Origin: Rana temporaria
Lineage: Eukaryota; Chordata; Amphibia; Anura; Ranidae
Direction: 5' to 3'
Assembly: GCF_905171775.1 (NCBI RefSeq)
Contig: NC_053499.1
Location: forward strand, 138,244,422-138,308,421
DNA: 64,000 nucleotides
The position numbers and the translations under genes were made by a program. The notes under the pieces were generated by a model. That model saw only the letters and a program-made list of their open reading frames with translations. It had not been told where the DNA came from and made no database searches. This document shows, piece by piece, positions 12,290 through 25,663 of this stretch. Within the stretch, counting starts at the first letter, position 1. Each line of letters begins with the position of its first letter.

Positions 12290-12640
12290 ATGACATTTAA
12301 GGTGTTCTAAATAGCACCTAATGTTGTGGTAAACCTCTGATATGGTAAGGGAACAAAGCATATCACCCTAAGGTGTGTACTTGCCTCAATCCAAAGCACC
12401 TAGTTTGATTTCTAGCTTTTCTTTCCTCCCTCTGCTATCTGCAGTCACTTCTGATAATCTATCCTGACACCAAGCAATTCTGGGAGACAGTCCTGCCATG
12501 CCCTCCAGCACAAAGCAGGTCAGTAACAGCCTCAGCTGTGTATGTTTCCCTATGAGCCTGTATCCACTCCCTCCAGTCAGGTCTCAGATGACATTCTGCT
12601 CCCTGTGCTGTGCAGTGTGCGTAATCAAATCCCTGACCCT
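12290..12640. repeat. Interspersed repeat copy related to 39113-39480
   Basis: Short blocks recur in order in both places: ACTTGCCTCAATCC versus GCTCTTGTCTCAATCC, CAGTCACTTCTGA, CCTGACACCAAG and CAGCCTCAGCT. The family is unclassified and the copy has no clear termini. Confidence 0.5.
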
Positions 12641-12651
12641 TGCCTCCTTAA

Positions 12652-13139
12652 AGGGGTTGTAAAGGTAAAAAAAAAAATCCTTAAATAGCTTCCTTTACCT
12701 TAGTGCAGTCCTCCTTCACTTACCTCACCCTTCGATTTTGCTTTTAAATGTCCTCATTTCTTCTGAGAAATCCTCACTTCCTGTTCTTCTGTCTGTAACT
12801 CCACACAGTAATGGGAGGCTTTCTCCCTGGTGTGGAGAAAGCCTCTTGAAGGGGCGAGCAGGAGTGTCAGGATGCCCACTAACACACAGCTTCTTTCTCT
12901 ATCTGCAAAGTAGAGAGTGTCCTGACACTCCTGCTTGCCCCCTCAAGTGGCTTTCTCCACACCAGGGAGAAAGCCTTGCATTACTGTGTGAAGTTACAGA
13001 CAGAAGAACAGGAAGTGAGGATTTCTCAGAAGAAATAAAGACATTTAAAAGCAAAATGGAAGGATGAGGTAAGTGAAGGAGGACTACACTAGGGTAAAGG
13101 AAGCTATTTAGGGAACAAAAATGTACCTTTACAACCCCT
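12652..13139. mobile_element. TTAA-flanked foldback MITE, long inverted arms (Kolobok-like)
   Basis: TTAA at 12648-12651 and 13140-13143 flank AGGGGTTGTAAAGGTA and TACCTTTACAACCCCT. The arms continue inward for about 200 bases, with matched blocks such as CTTCCTGTTCTTCTGTCTGT versus ACAGACAGAAGAACAGGAAG and CTTTCTCCCTGGTGTGGAG versus its inverse. The TTAA target and AGGGG terminus fit Kolobok. There is no transposase. Confidence 0.8.
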
Positions 13140-14431
13140 TTAAGCTCAGAAATGCAGTTTCAACTGTGCACTTTGAATTCCTGTAGAGAAGACAGTGTTG
13201 CAGATAAACAGGTAAAACTGATGTTATAGATACCACAGCCTTACAGTGCTGCTGGCTGTGCCATAGCACCAAGACACAGTTAATTGCTTATTCAAAAAAA
13301 ATCACATAGCGCATATGGTATATAGTATTTCAGGAAACTACCACATTAGATGGAGATACCCACAAGTGGAGTTACCCTTTAGGAATGTTATATATAAATT
13401 CAAAATATATTTAGGAGTGTATAGAATTTTTAAAGCTGAGGTTTCAATTTAAAAGACCAGCGTGCTTCTTCACCAAAGCAACTTTGCCAGAAATAAGGAG
13501 TTAAGTTTATTAACAGAGGATATGGCACAGTTATTGAGAATTCCATATGAAAGACTTCAACATTTTCATACAATAGTCCTCCGCTATAATGCTATTTTCC
13601 CTATACTCCAGTTTAATAACACAGCCATACAGTATAACAGGATTTAGAGCAATTTCCTCCCTTCTCACTTCATTTAATCCTTTTACAAATCTAGTCTGCA
13701 TCAGTTAGAAAAGACCATTTCCTTCACTCCCTTTTATTCTCCACAAACTGAGAGATATCACATTCAACTGTAAAACAATCAATTCCACAAATGATTTTAA
13801 TCATTATGTATATCAACAAATATGACTCACAATGGTCCCTAAGCCCTAATGAAACCGGATAATCGTTACACGATACACGCAAAGCTTGCGCATAGCCTTC
13901 GTTTAATTATTACACTTTACAAGGTGGTAGAATTTATCATTCCCTTTCTTGTGGCACAAATATATGTATGTAATTAATATGCGGAACACTTTAACAAGGA
14001 ACCTAATTGCAGCGTTCCGTGTTTAAATAACTCGGTGCTAATATGGTTCATTTTCAAGCCCATTTCAACCGCATGTAACATACATATGGTCCTTTAAGTA
14101 AGAAGGCTGCAAGCACTGTGTAAAGTATTGTCACTCATTGAAATCAATAGGAAACCATCTTTTTTTTGGCGTAGACTACTGAGAATGAAAAAAAAGTTTT
14201 CTAAGTATAAATGTTTTTTTTTTTTTTTTTTTACAATATGTTAGAATATGTTGCTAAATTTGTCTACAACCTTTCTAGTCAGTATTACCCTAATGACCAA
14301 AGTCTAATTAAGCTATTTGAATATTCATTCAATTTTGAAGATGGCGTATCTGAGGGCTGTTGCCTGGGGTAATTGATTTGGCTGTCTTTGGCAGTAATAT
14401 AACCCGTGTAATCACTGAGATAATCACAAAA

Positions 14432-14443
14432 TATAGATAGATG

Positions 14444-14520
<77 letters not shown>

Positions 14521-14643
14521 ATTTTTTTTGCAAATAAAATCTAGTCTTGAGATTGTATAATGCAATATAATACAAATAATACATTTAACTCACAAATATC
14601 CACTAAAAAAAGATATGAGAAATATAGAAAAGTTAGAAAGAAA

Positions 14644-14715
<72 letters not shown>

Positions 14716-14758
14716 GGAAAAAAAAGAGACAGAAAGAAAGAGAAGGTACGAAAGATAC

Positions 14759-14802
<44 letters not shown>

Positions 14803-14986
14803 AATCTAGTCTTGAGATTGCATAATGCAATATAATACAAATAATAAATTTAACTCATAAATATCCACTAAAAAAAGATATGAGAAATATAGAAAAGTTA
14901 GAAAAGAAAGAAAGAGAACAAAAGAAAGAAAGAAAGAAAGACAGAAAGAGGAAGAAAAAAAGAGAAAGAAAGAAAAAGAAGGTACA

Positions 14987-15063
<77 letters not shown>

Positions 15064-15078
15064 TAGATAGATAGATAT
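14432..15078. repeat. GATA and GAAA microsatellites on a tandemly duplicated ~265-bp unit
   Basis: (GATA)n runs lie at 14432-14519, 14757-14802 and 14989-15077. (GAAA)n runs lie at 14635-14714 and about 14904-14985. The linker AAAATCTAGTCTTGAGATTG occurs at 14536 and 14801, followed by near-identical sequence, so a unit with both microsatellites has duplicated in tandem. Confidence 0.9.
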
Positions 15079-15090
15079 ATACTTTAAGAC

Positions 15091-15247
15091 AAGGGTCTCA
15101 AACTGGTGGCCCTCCAGCTGTTGTAAAACTACAAGTCCCATCATGCCTCTGCCTGTGGGAGTCATGCTGGTAACTGTCATTCTTGCAATACCTCATTGGA
15201 CTTGTAGTTTTGCAACAGCTGGAGGGCCGCCAGTTTGAGACGCCTGC
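15091..15247. mobile_element. hAT-like palindromic MITE, CTCAAACTGGYGGCCCTCCAG family
   Basis: The ends AAGGGTCTCAAACTGGTGGC and GCCAGTTTGAGACGCCTGC are inverted copies. An 8-bp target duplication TTTAAGAC flanks the element (15083-15090 and 15248-15255). Inner arms include CAGCTGTTGTAAAACTACAA and its inverse. A related copy lies at 23196. Confidence 0.85.
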
Positions 15248-15255
15248 TTTAAGAC

Positions 15256-16917
15256 ATGGGATATATACGATACATAGGAACTGATAATTAGGACAGCATA
15301 GACTATAGGACATGGGATTTACAGTATAGGATACATAGAAAGGAATCAACAATAAAGGTAACTAATGCCCTGTACGCACGAGCGGAATTTCCATTGTATA
15401 AAGGTTGGATGGTTTTTCCGACTGAATTCCACTCAAGCTTGGCTTGCATACCCACGGTAACACAAAATTTCTCTGAACTTTCTAGCTTTAAGAATGCAGT
15501 GACGTACAACACTACGACAAGGCGAAAAAAAGAAGTTCAATGCTTCCGGGCATGCATATTTTTTTTCCCCCGTCAGAATTCCATACAGACGAATGGATTT
15601 TCCGATAGGAATTTTTTCCATCGGAAAAATTGAGAACCTGCTCTCAAACTTTTTCTGGCGGAGATTCCACCAGCAAAAGTCTGATGGAGCATACACACGG
15701 TCAAAATTTCCGATTATAAGCTCACATCAGACTTTTGCTGGCGGAAATTTCACTTGTGTGTACTGGGCATCTGGCTCCATAGAACCTGGGATAATAAGCT
15801 ACATAGAAAGGCATTGATAATATAGTATAATCTATAGGACATGGGATAATTTGGGATAATTTGATACATGGAATTGGATACATGGTCATTGAGAATAATA
15901 ATAACTATGTTTATAGTGCATGGGATACTAAGAAACATGGAAGACACTGATAATATAATGTAGACTATAGTACATGGAATAATATGATACATCTAAAGGC
16001 ACTGATAATAAACATAACATAGTCTATAAGACATGGATTAAAACAACACATAGAAAGTCACTAATAATAAGGATAAAATACACTAGGACATGGGATAATA
16101 CAATACATGAAGAGACACTAATAATAAAGGTAACATAGTCTATAGGACATGGGATAATACAACACATAGAAAGGCACTAATACTAAAGATAACATACACT
16201 AAAGGATATGTGATAATACAATACATGAAAAAGCACTAATAATTAAGGTAACATAGTCTAGGACATGGGATAATACAACACATAGAAAGGCACTAATACT
16301 AAAGATAACATACACTAAAGGATATGTGATAATACAATACATGAAAAAGCACTAATAATTAAGGTAACATAGTCTAGGACATGGGATAATACAACACATA
16401 GAAAGGCACTAATACTAAAGATAACATACACTAAAGGATATGTGATAATACAATACATGAAAAAACACTAATAATAAAGGTAACCTAGTCTAGGACATGG
16501 GATAATACAACACATAGAAAGGCACTAATACAAAAGATAACATACACTAAAGGACATGTGATAATACAATACATGAAAAGGTGCTGATAATAAAGGTAAC
16601 ATACACTAAAGGACATGGGATAATACAATACATAGAAATACACTGATAATAAAGGTAACAAACACTATAGGACATGTGTGATAATACAACACACAGAAAG
16701 TCACTGATAATAAGGGTAACATCAGCTCTAGGACTAGGGATAATAACTTAGGCTATAGGACATGTGATATATAAGATACAAAGACAGACATCAATGCTGA
16801 TAGTAGTATGGGCTACAGGGCATGAGCTATATAAGATGCATAGACTAACACTGATCAATAAAATACCATAGGCTATAGGACATGAATTACATAAGATAAA
16901 TGCACAGAAAGACACTG

Positions 16918-16959
<42 letters not shown>

Positions 16960-17300
16960 TATACTAAATGCGTCCTTGGATATATAAATTACATAGGATG
17001 ACACTAATAATTAGGATTGCATAGGGTTAACAATGAGGGGTACATGAAATATACAGACAAACACTGATGGTTATGATGACATAGGCTTTAGAACATGAGA
17101 TATATAATTTATAGTCTGACATTGATAATTTGGACAGTATAGGTTATAGGAATTGGCATACTGTATGTACAATATAAGATACAAAGACAATCACCAGTGC
17201 TTCTTACAATATAGGCTCCAGAACATGAGATATATAATGATACATATTGATCATTGGGAGATTAGAGTCTATAGTGCATTGGATATATACAGTCTTTAAG
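15256..17300. repeat. 58-bp minisatellite with 116-bp higher-order unit, split by a MITE
   Basis: Degenerate units built on GGACATGGGATAATACAACA, ACATAGAAAGGCACTAATA and AGATAACATACACTAAAGGA repeat across about 2 kb. GGGATAATACAACACATAG recurs at 16151, 16267, 16383 and 16499, exactly 116 bases apart, alternating with a TACAATACATGAAAAAGCAC unit. The array is broken by the MITE at 15366-15770 and decays toward 17300. An (ATA)n run lies at 16918-16957. Confidence 0.85.
15366..15770. mobile_element. Harbinger-like MITE inserted in the 58-bp minisatellite
   Basis: The left end reads TGCCCTGTACGCACGAGCGG and the right end reads CACTTGTGTGTACTGGGCA. The interior has CAGTGACGTACAACACTACG and inverted arms with CAGACTTTTGCTGGCGGA. 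TAA precedes the left end (15363-15365); the right flank does not match it, so the duplication has decayed. Confidence 0.7.
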
Positions 17301-18391
17301 ATATCAAAGCAGACAGATAGAGAAAATTAATGCAAAGTCAACTTTGTTATCATAAAGAGGTGAAACCAAATTTAAAATCTGTGCACTAAAAATAAATACC
17401 CTATACCTATACAGAAAGGACTGGATAAAAGACATTAATAAGTAGACAGATGTAGGGGAGAAAACGAATAAGGAGCTAAGACAAGGAGAGTCAAAAACAT
17501 AGACAGAGAGAAGCAAAACACAAATAAAAAAGGAATGGTGAAAAACAGGAAAAGAGAGATGAAGAAGGAGAGGAAGACAGTGAAATAACAGAGAAATATG
17601 GACCAAGATACAGAAGATCAGATAAAAAGCAGAAAAGAAGATAGAGATAAGGAAAGGTAGCGAAAGGCAAACATATGCTTAGAAGATAGAAGGAGATAGA
17701 AAAAAAAAAAAAAAAGGAGACGAAGACACAAGAGATGGAGAGATACGCTAGAAGTCCTGTAGATATGAGACAAGAGAGAAGAAAACACACAAGACAGGTG
17801 GGACGTAGACGGATCCTGGAGCTCTATTCTTGTAGATTCCTTCTAGCTTTGGAACTACTTCCAGCCTTATGTTTCTGATTTGTATTGGCTGACAGCTCTG
17901 CTCGGAAAGCCACCGTTACACATGTTCCATGCTAACCTTTTCCTTTTAAGAGGACTCACTTCTCCCACACAAGATGTTTTCTCAATGAATTAATATGTAG
18001 GCAGCAACGTTTCCGTAATAAGCAACTGTAAGAGGACAATCATGTTTATGTATGTTTTGTGCTGGGAGGGCACTACACAATATAGTGTGCCCTTCAGATT
18101 CAATAAAACCTGACATCTGACAAATGGAATTGATATATATATATATTATATATACAGTATATGTGCCTGTATTGTGCTACAAGAAATGTAGAAATGTAAT
18201 GAGCAGAAAAAAAACCCATCTAATATGCAATTATCCACTGAATGAGATTTCCAAGGAAACTGGACATCCCAATGTCTGCTCAAGATGTTACGTTGTAGTA
18301 ACACAGAGGGGTCAGGGCATTGTACTAAAAGATATCACTACATGCATCGGAAAACTCATTTTCTACATGATCTGTAAATGCAATGGTTTTC
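17301..18391. other. Purine-rich unique sequence without a gene
   Basis: 17440-17800 is strongly A/G-rich on the plus strand with an A-run at 17700-17715, and reads as low-complexity Ser/Leu/Phe-rich frames in reverse. The rest is unclassified. Confidence 0.5.
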
Positions 18392-19972
<1,581 letters not shown>

Positions 19973-20038
19973 AAAGCATGAATAAAAATGTGTCTGCTTC
20001 AGTAGGGACTGGACTCATTTTGATCCATGTACGGTCAA

Positions 20039-20086
20039 GCTGGTTGTACAGAAGTCAAGCTACAGATTGACTTCTGTACAACCAGC
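20039..20086. repeat. Perfect 20-bp hairpin
   Basis: GCTGGTTGTACAGAAGTCAA (20039-20058) is followed after 8 bases by its exact inverse (20067-20086). It is likely the core of a degraded MITE. Confidence 0.8.
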
Positions 20087-20799
20087 CTATTGGAAAACCT
20101 TCACACAATCCCCAGGGAAACAGAGATTTCTTCGCTGTCAGAACACAATAGCTCATTGGGAGAGATTCCCCCATCCACACACTAGAAGGATCATTTCTTT
20201 TCTCTAGTTGAATGAAAAAAATTATTAAGATATGGGCTGCCTTAGGGAACAGTTAGATCCTTGTGACCTTTCATCCATCCAGCACTTCAACAATAAAGGG
20301 TTCTTACTGTTGTTTGATAAAACATTTCAAGAGGTGAGGAACCTCCTATTTGGCTTGATGAACAAATCACAACCACCACTGGATTTTATCATTTGGAGGT
20401 CGGTCTAATCAAAATGAATATTTCTATTTTCCTAGATGCTGGAGAATGAAACCACTGGACACATTTTTATACCTTCAGCACTATATTTAGTCAGGCTTGA
20501 GCTTCGGTCCGAAAACTGCCGCGGACATTATGAGGTGGTCAACTCTCCCTGTTGGATTTCTTACATATTGTAAGTAATGGAGAGTGCAAAACTTTTATCA
20601 GAAAAGGAGAAAAAACTATTTTAGTCAACTTGTTAGTCAAGTCCATCTCAATCTGCAAGTGCATCAAACACTACCCTCTCCCCATGCTTCTGTCCAAAGA
20701 TGTCTCCTTCGTCCTCCATCCAGAGTAGAGACACCCTAGGACAGGAAGTGTGTTACTTGGCGGATCACCAGGTATGGATAAAGGAAAAATAAAATTAAT

Positions 20800-21060
20800 G
20801 CTCTGTTCACACTGGATGCTAATGCAGCTCCCAGCAGGGATCCGGTGCGTCCTGGTTCACCGTTTCAGGTCTGATTTCAGTGCGATTTTTAGGCTGAATT
20901 TGGACCTGAAACAGACCAAAAGACACACAGGGCTCCTGTGCAAATTCGCAGATATCGGAGATATGTGAACTGGTTCCATAGAGAGCCGGTCACATTCTCC
21001 TGCTATTCACGAACTCACATCAAATTCACAATACTGTGAATCCGGCCCCAAGCGTTTGTT
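20800..21060. mobile_element. Degraded MITE fragment with TTCACACTGG and CGCAGATATCGGAG motifs
   Basis: CTGTTCACACTGGATGC at the left resembles the termini of the TTCACACT-type MITEs at 7593 and 36572. The body has inverted pieces (CAGGTCTGATTTCAG, GGACCTGAAACAGACC). No right terminus was identified. Confidence 0.35.
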
Positions 21061-21893
21061 ACCCTACATATTCCTTAAATGTGCCTGCTGTACCATGTAT
21101 TCATATGAGAAAGCATCCTATTCTCTTTGCATTGCTTCCTTTGTGTGAAATCCCTGGTGTTCCTGCCAGTTCCCTTGCTTTGCTATTAAAAAATGTACCA
21201 CATTTAGTGGGAGAGCACACTGTGAACAGTTTTCTAGCTATGCTGGGAACTTAGTGTACGCTCTTCCAATGATCAGCCTATCCTAACACACACCCCCCTG
21301 CATAGCCAATCATAGCCAATCACTGGGATGTCTGCTGCTGCTGCTTTCCCTCCCCCAGCTCTTAGGCAGCTAAGAATAGAGGGAATGTGATCACTTTAAA
21401 AAAAACAAGGAGAAAGGGTATTTATAATTTATTTCATACATGTTTTGCCTTTCAATTCCATTTCAACCTGAATAGGTTTTTTTACAAGGTGTTTGTTTAC
21501 AATCACTTTAATGCAGCATATGGTGTCAGGTTGGCTCTCCTGCGCAAATCGCCAGAGCAGGTTGGGTGTACTCGATGTCCACTGGCCACCCACAATCGCA
21601 TAATATAGAGGCAGAATATGGATCTGCTTTTGTAAACAAGGCAGACCCCCATTCAGACAGGGGATCTACTCTTCCCAGTGATCTCTGTCCTGACTTTGAT
21701 TCACAGCGGTGGGAACCAATGGCGCTCAATGCTGTCTCAACCAATGAGGAAGGATAGTCCCGGACAGCCAATTCTCTCATGCAACATCCCTGGATCGAGA
21801 TGGGGCTCAGGTACGTATTAGGGGGGTGAGGGGGGCTGCTGCTTTCAGCAAAAAAGACAAGTTATTACATCAAGCCACTAAGAGCTCCCTCTA

Positions 21894-21908
21894 GTGACTA
21901 GCCTATCA
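21894..21908 (-). promoter_or_regulatory. CTCF-like motif
   Basis: The minus strand reads GTCACTAGAGGGAGC, close to the CTCF core CCACNAGRGGGCGC. Single motif matches of this quality also occur by chance in 64 kb. Confidence 0.25.
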
Positions 21909-23195
21909 ACCTCTATACTTAATACCACAACCAAATTATTAAAAGCAAGCTTGTCAAATATTTAAATTATACAAAAAATTACTTTTAGATATTGCGTCCC
22001 AAAACTAAAATATAGATTAGCTGTAAATATTTTCCCTTTATTCAACCAGGGGGCAATATGCAATAACAGCCACATTCTTTTGCTGATCTGACTTTTAAAA
22101 AATGATGATAATGCATATCTGTTTTTGCTCCTTGGCACAGTAATATAACAGAGAATTTATACAACAATTTAAATCAACAAATCAAAAATCTGCTTTTACC
22201 ACCAGATAATTAGCTTTTTATAATAGGCTGTTATGCCTTATTGAACATATTTACATTGCTTATTAAATTAAATCGTAGAAGTTTGTGGATATGAAAAAAA
22301 AGAGCAGACAAAGTAACAATTATGCTCTTAGAAAATCATATTTCAGTAAAACTCACATTGTTAAGCTAACCTGCATAGGAAGAAAGCATTAAAAAAAACC
22401 TCTGTCATATGTAAGGAAATATCACATAAATGTGGGGGAAATTAAACAATGGAGACATATTGTATATAATAAAAATAATAATTAACATTCCATTGCTTAT
22501 TAATCAGCAGTGCAAACTCTGATCTGGCTATTCAATTCAAAGAAAATTTGCAACACTATGCAAGGGCACTGATACAAAAGCCTTTACAGGTCCAAGTGAT
22601 ATTTTAAGTAAAAATTAATAAACAATCTAGTTTAGAGTGAATGATCATTATAACATAAAATACAAAATGCACTCACTTACTTACATTTTCAGTTGTGAGT
22701 GCATTTCTGTCTGTAAAAAATGAAAAGTGGAACTCCGGTAAAAACGTAGATTTGGATAGAAGGTGGTGGGGCTTGGTACCTCGTCTGTTTTATAGTGCTG
22801 CTTTTTAACTCATAGATCACCCTTCATCCAACTTATAGTTTTATTATGACAACCCGAAGTTCTTCTCCAAGTTTAAAACAGAACACCAGCCAAAAATAAT
22901 AAGATAAAAATAGCCTATCAAAAGATACAATACAAAAAAAATAGTTTTTGCTGTAAGATTTACCTTCAATTTAGAGATTTCCAGGACGGTACTATTTTCT
23001 GCCACTAGAGGTCCTCAGTTTGATGGTCAGCATCATTCAATCCCCTTCCTCTGAACCCAACTCCCCCCTAACCTGCCCCTAGTCTGTGACTGGACAAGAA
23101 GCTCAGTGGTGAGCCCATCTCTGTGCCACTTTGCTTTCTCCTCCTATCAGCATGTTTCTGATCAGCTAATGATCTGTTTGCCCCCAATGCCTAGA

Positions 23196-23354
23196 CCAGG
23201 GATAGGCAACCTAGGCCCTCCAGCTGTGGTGAAACTACAAATCCTACCATGCCTCTGCCTCTAGGAGTCATGCCTGTTATTGTCTGGGTCTTGCAATGTC
23301 TCATAGGACTTGTAGTTTCAAAACAGCTGGAGGGCTGAGGTCGTCTACCCCTAG
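23196..23354. mobile_element. hAT-like palindromic MITE, second copy
   Basis: The ends CCAGGGATAGGCAACCT and AGGTCGTCTACCCCTAG are inverted copies. The inner arms CCCTCCAGCTGTGGTGAAAC and ACAGCTGGAGGG match those of the copy at 15091. CTAGA occurs in both flanks, a possible remnant of the target duplication. Confidence 0.75.
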
Positions 23355-25263
23355 GCTAGACCTTCTGTACAGGGGTGGACACCAGGTCAGATTCAAGTAC
23401 CTACACTATATTTAATAATGCATTTATGATTACATAGCTGCATTATTTGTGTCTTTTATATATGTCTAAAGTTCAGCTTTGAGTTTCTGGTTCCTTTTTC
23501 TGCTGTAGGAATAAGGTTTTGTTTTGCCAATACCATGGGTTTGAGGCAAATCCTGCAGACTCTATATTTCTGAGATTTTTTTTAAATTGTAATGCAATGC
23601 ATGGCCTTTGAACTATGACCAACAGGCTTACAAGTGCCAACACTGGGGCTTTTGTTTTTAGCAAGCCCCCCTCATTATAAAATGGGGTACAGAGTAGCCA
23701 TAGTGTCAATGAATTGGAAGCTGTTGACGGAAAAAAGTATTTTTTTTTATCTTTAAAAAAGAGGGCATTTTGTGATTTTCATTTGTTTGAAGCTATATTG
23801 TTTTTTTATTTTATGTTGTAGGATGGATGGGGCTTTTATTTTAGGGGAAACATTTATTTTATATTTTTGTTTTCATCTTAATTGTGTTTTTTTTTCATTT
23901 TATGTTGATAGGGCTTTTTTTAAAGTTTGGGGAGTTTAGAGTGGAACAGTTCTAGTGGCTGCCTTTTGTTCACAGCATCACTTAAATAAAAGAGCAAAAA
24001 TAGTGTGCACCTAAACCAACACACCTTATATCACTTAAATTCACCACACATCTTTATCCTCATAGATACATTAAATGTTAGACATACACCACTCTGGCCT
24101 ATTATCCCTAATTAAAAATGCCCTGCTGATGGCCAATTTTACACTGTTGTAACCTCTGTAGTATCTTAAAATTGTAAAACCTTAGATAAAGTATACCCAG
24201 TGAAGTGACCAGACTCAAATGATACACAGAGATGAAAAAAAATCCTCCTACATAAGTTGGAACTGTTTATCTGTGGCCACCTCTTCTCCAGATCTGTTCA
24301 AAGTACACAAATCAAAGGACCTTTCTCAGCAATAGAAGGCAGGGGGCAGAAATCTGATTTGACACACATTGAAAAGCTAGAGCACAGAGCTTGGTGAAAC
24401 CTGAAAGCTGGAGGGAATAGACACAACCCCTTCTACATAGTCTCATGGGAAAATATACAGAGCTGACGCTCTCAGTCAGCTGCTGTGTGCTGGAAGGGTC
24501 CCGGGCTATGACCCGGAATTCTGTGGAGTTAGCATGGACTATTATTAGTGACTAATGCAGAGGGAAGAGGCAGCAGAAACAATATTACACAGTGCTTTGG
24601 ATTATGGCTGTTACACGCCATACAAAGATATACTTTGTACATTTTTCATGCCAGAGGTTTACAACCACCATTCATAATGAGAACTGGATAGACATTGACT
24701 GGTGGGCAGGACAACTTTGCATCAGCAAGGACAGTGACAGCCACAGCCACAGCCACAGTAAGCTACTGGCCAATTACTATCTACCCCTCAAAGGAGGTCT
24801 GTTAACATTTAATGAAAAAGCATTAGTAGCTTCCAAAACTACCTGAAAAAAAAGGCATTTGATTCAGATTGGGATACTGTTGCTGTATGTAAGCAAAACT
24901 AATAAAAAAAAAATCTGTTCCACAATCAAATATGTGCTGCTATTATATGCTGTCACTGAGACTATCTATGATAATTGTATAGTCCTTTACCACCAGGTAA
25001 AGCATTAAGGAATTCTCCAAGCATGTTATTTCAAGGATTTGTGTATTTCCAATGCTGCCCTCAAAGCTGCATGAAAAGACCCTCTCGTCTCTATATGGAA
25101 TTTTTCAAATAAATGTTTTAGAATTGGTCCACGTCAGTGTTCAGCTTCCCCTGCCTTTTTCTTTTGCAGCAGTTTACCTATTAGCCATAAAGGGGCCAGA
25201 ATTTAACACCAAGGTTCCTATCCCCCTCCCTTCCCATAGACTTTAATTAAATTTGCGTCCTAA

Positions 25264-25663
25264 TGCCGTGTACACACGATTGGTCCATCCGATGAGAACG
25301 GTCTGATTGACCGTTTTCATCGGTTAACCGATGAAGCTGACTGATGGTCAGTCGTGCCTACACACCATCTGTTAAAAAAACTATTGTGTCAGAACGCGGT
25401 GACGTAAAACACGAAGTGCTGAAAAAAAATAAGTTCAATGCCTCCAAGCATGCGTCGACTTGATTCTGAGCATGCGTGGATTTTTAACCGATGGTCGTGC
25501 CTACTAACGATCGTTTTTTTTCCATCGGTTAAATTTAAAACAAGATTGCTTTTTTTAACCTATGAATAAATAACCGATGGGGCCCACACACGATCAGTTT
25601 GGTCCGATGAAAACGGTCCATCAGACCGTTCTCATCAGTTTGACCGATCGTGTGTACGCGGCA
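25264..25663. mobile_element. Harbinger-like MITE, GTACACACGATYGG family (400 bp)
   Basis: TAA at 25261-25263 and 25664-25666 flank TGCCGTGTACACACGATTGG and CCGATCGTGTGTACGCGGCA. The interior has GCGGTGACGTAAAACAC and CTTGATTCTGAGCATGCGTG, shared with the copies at 2524 and 10224. Confidence 0.85.
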
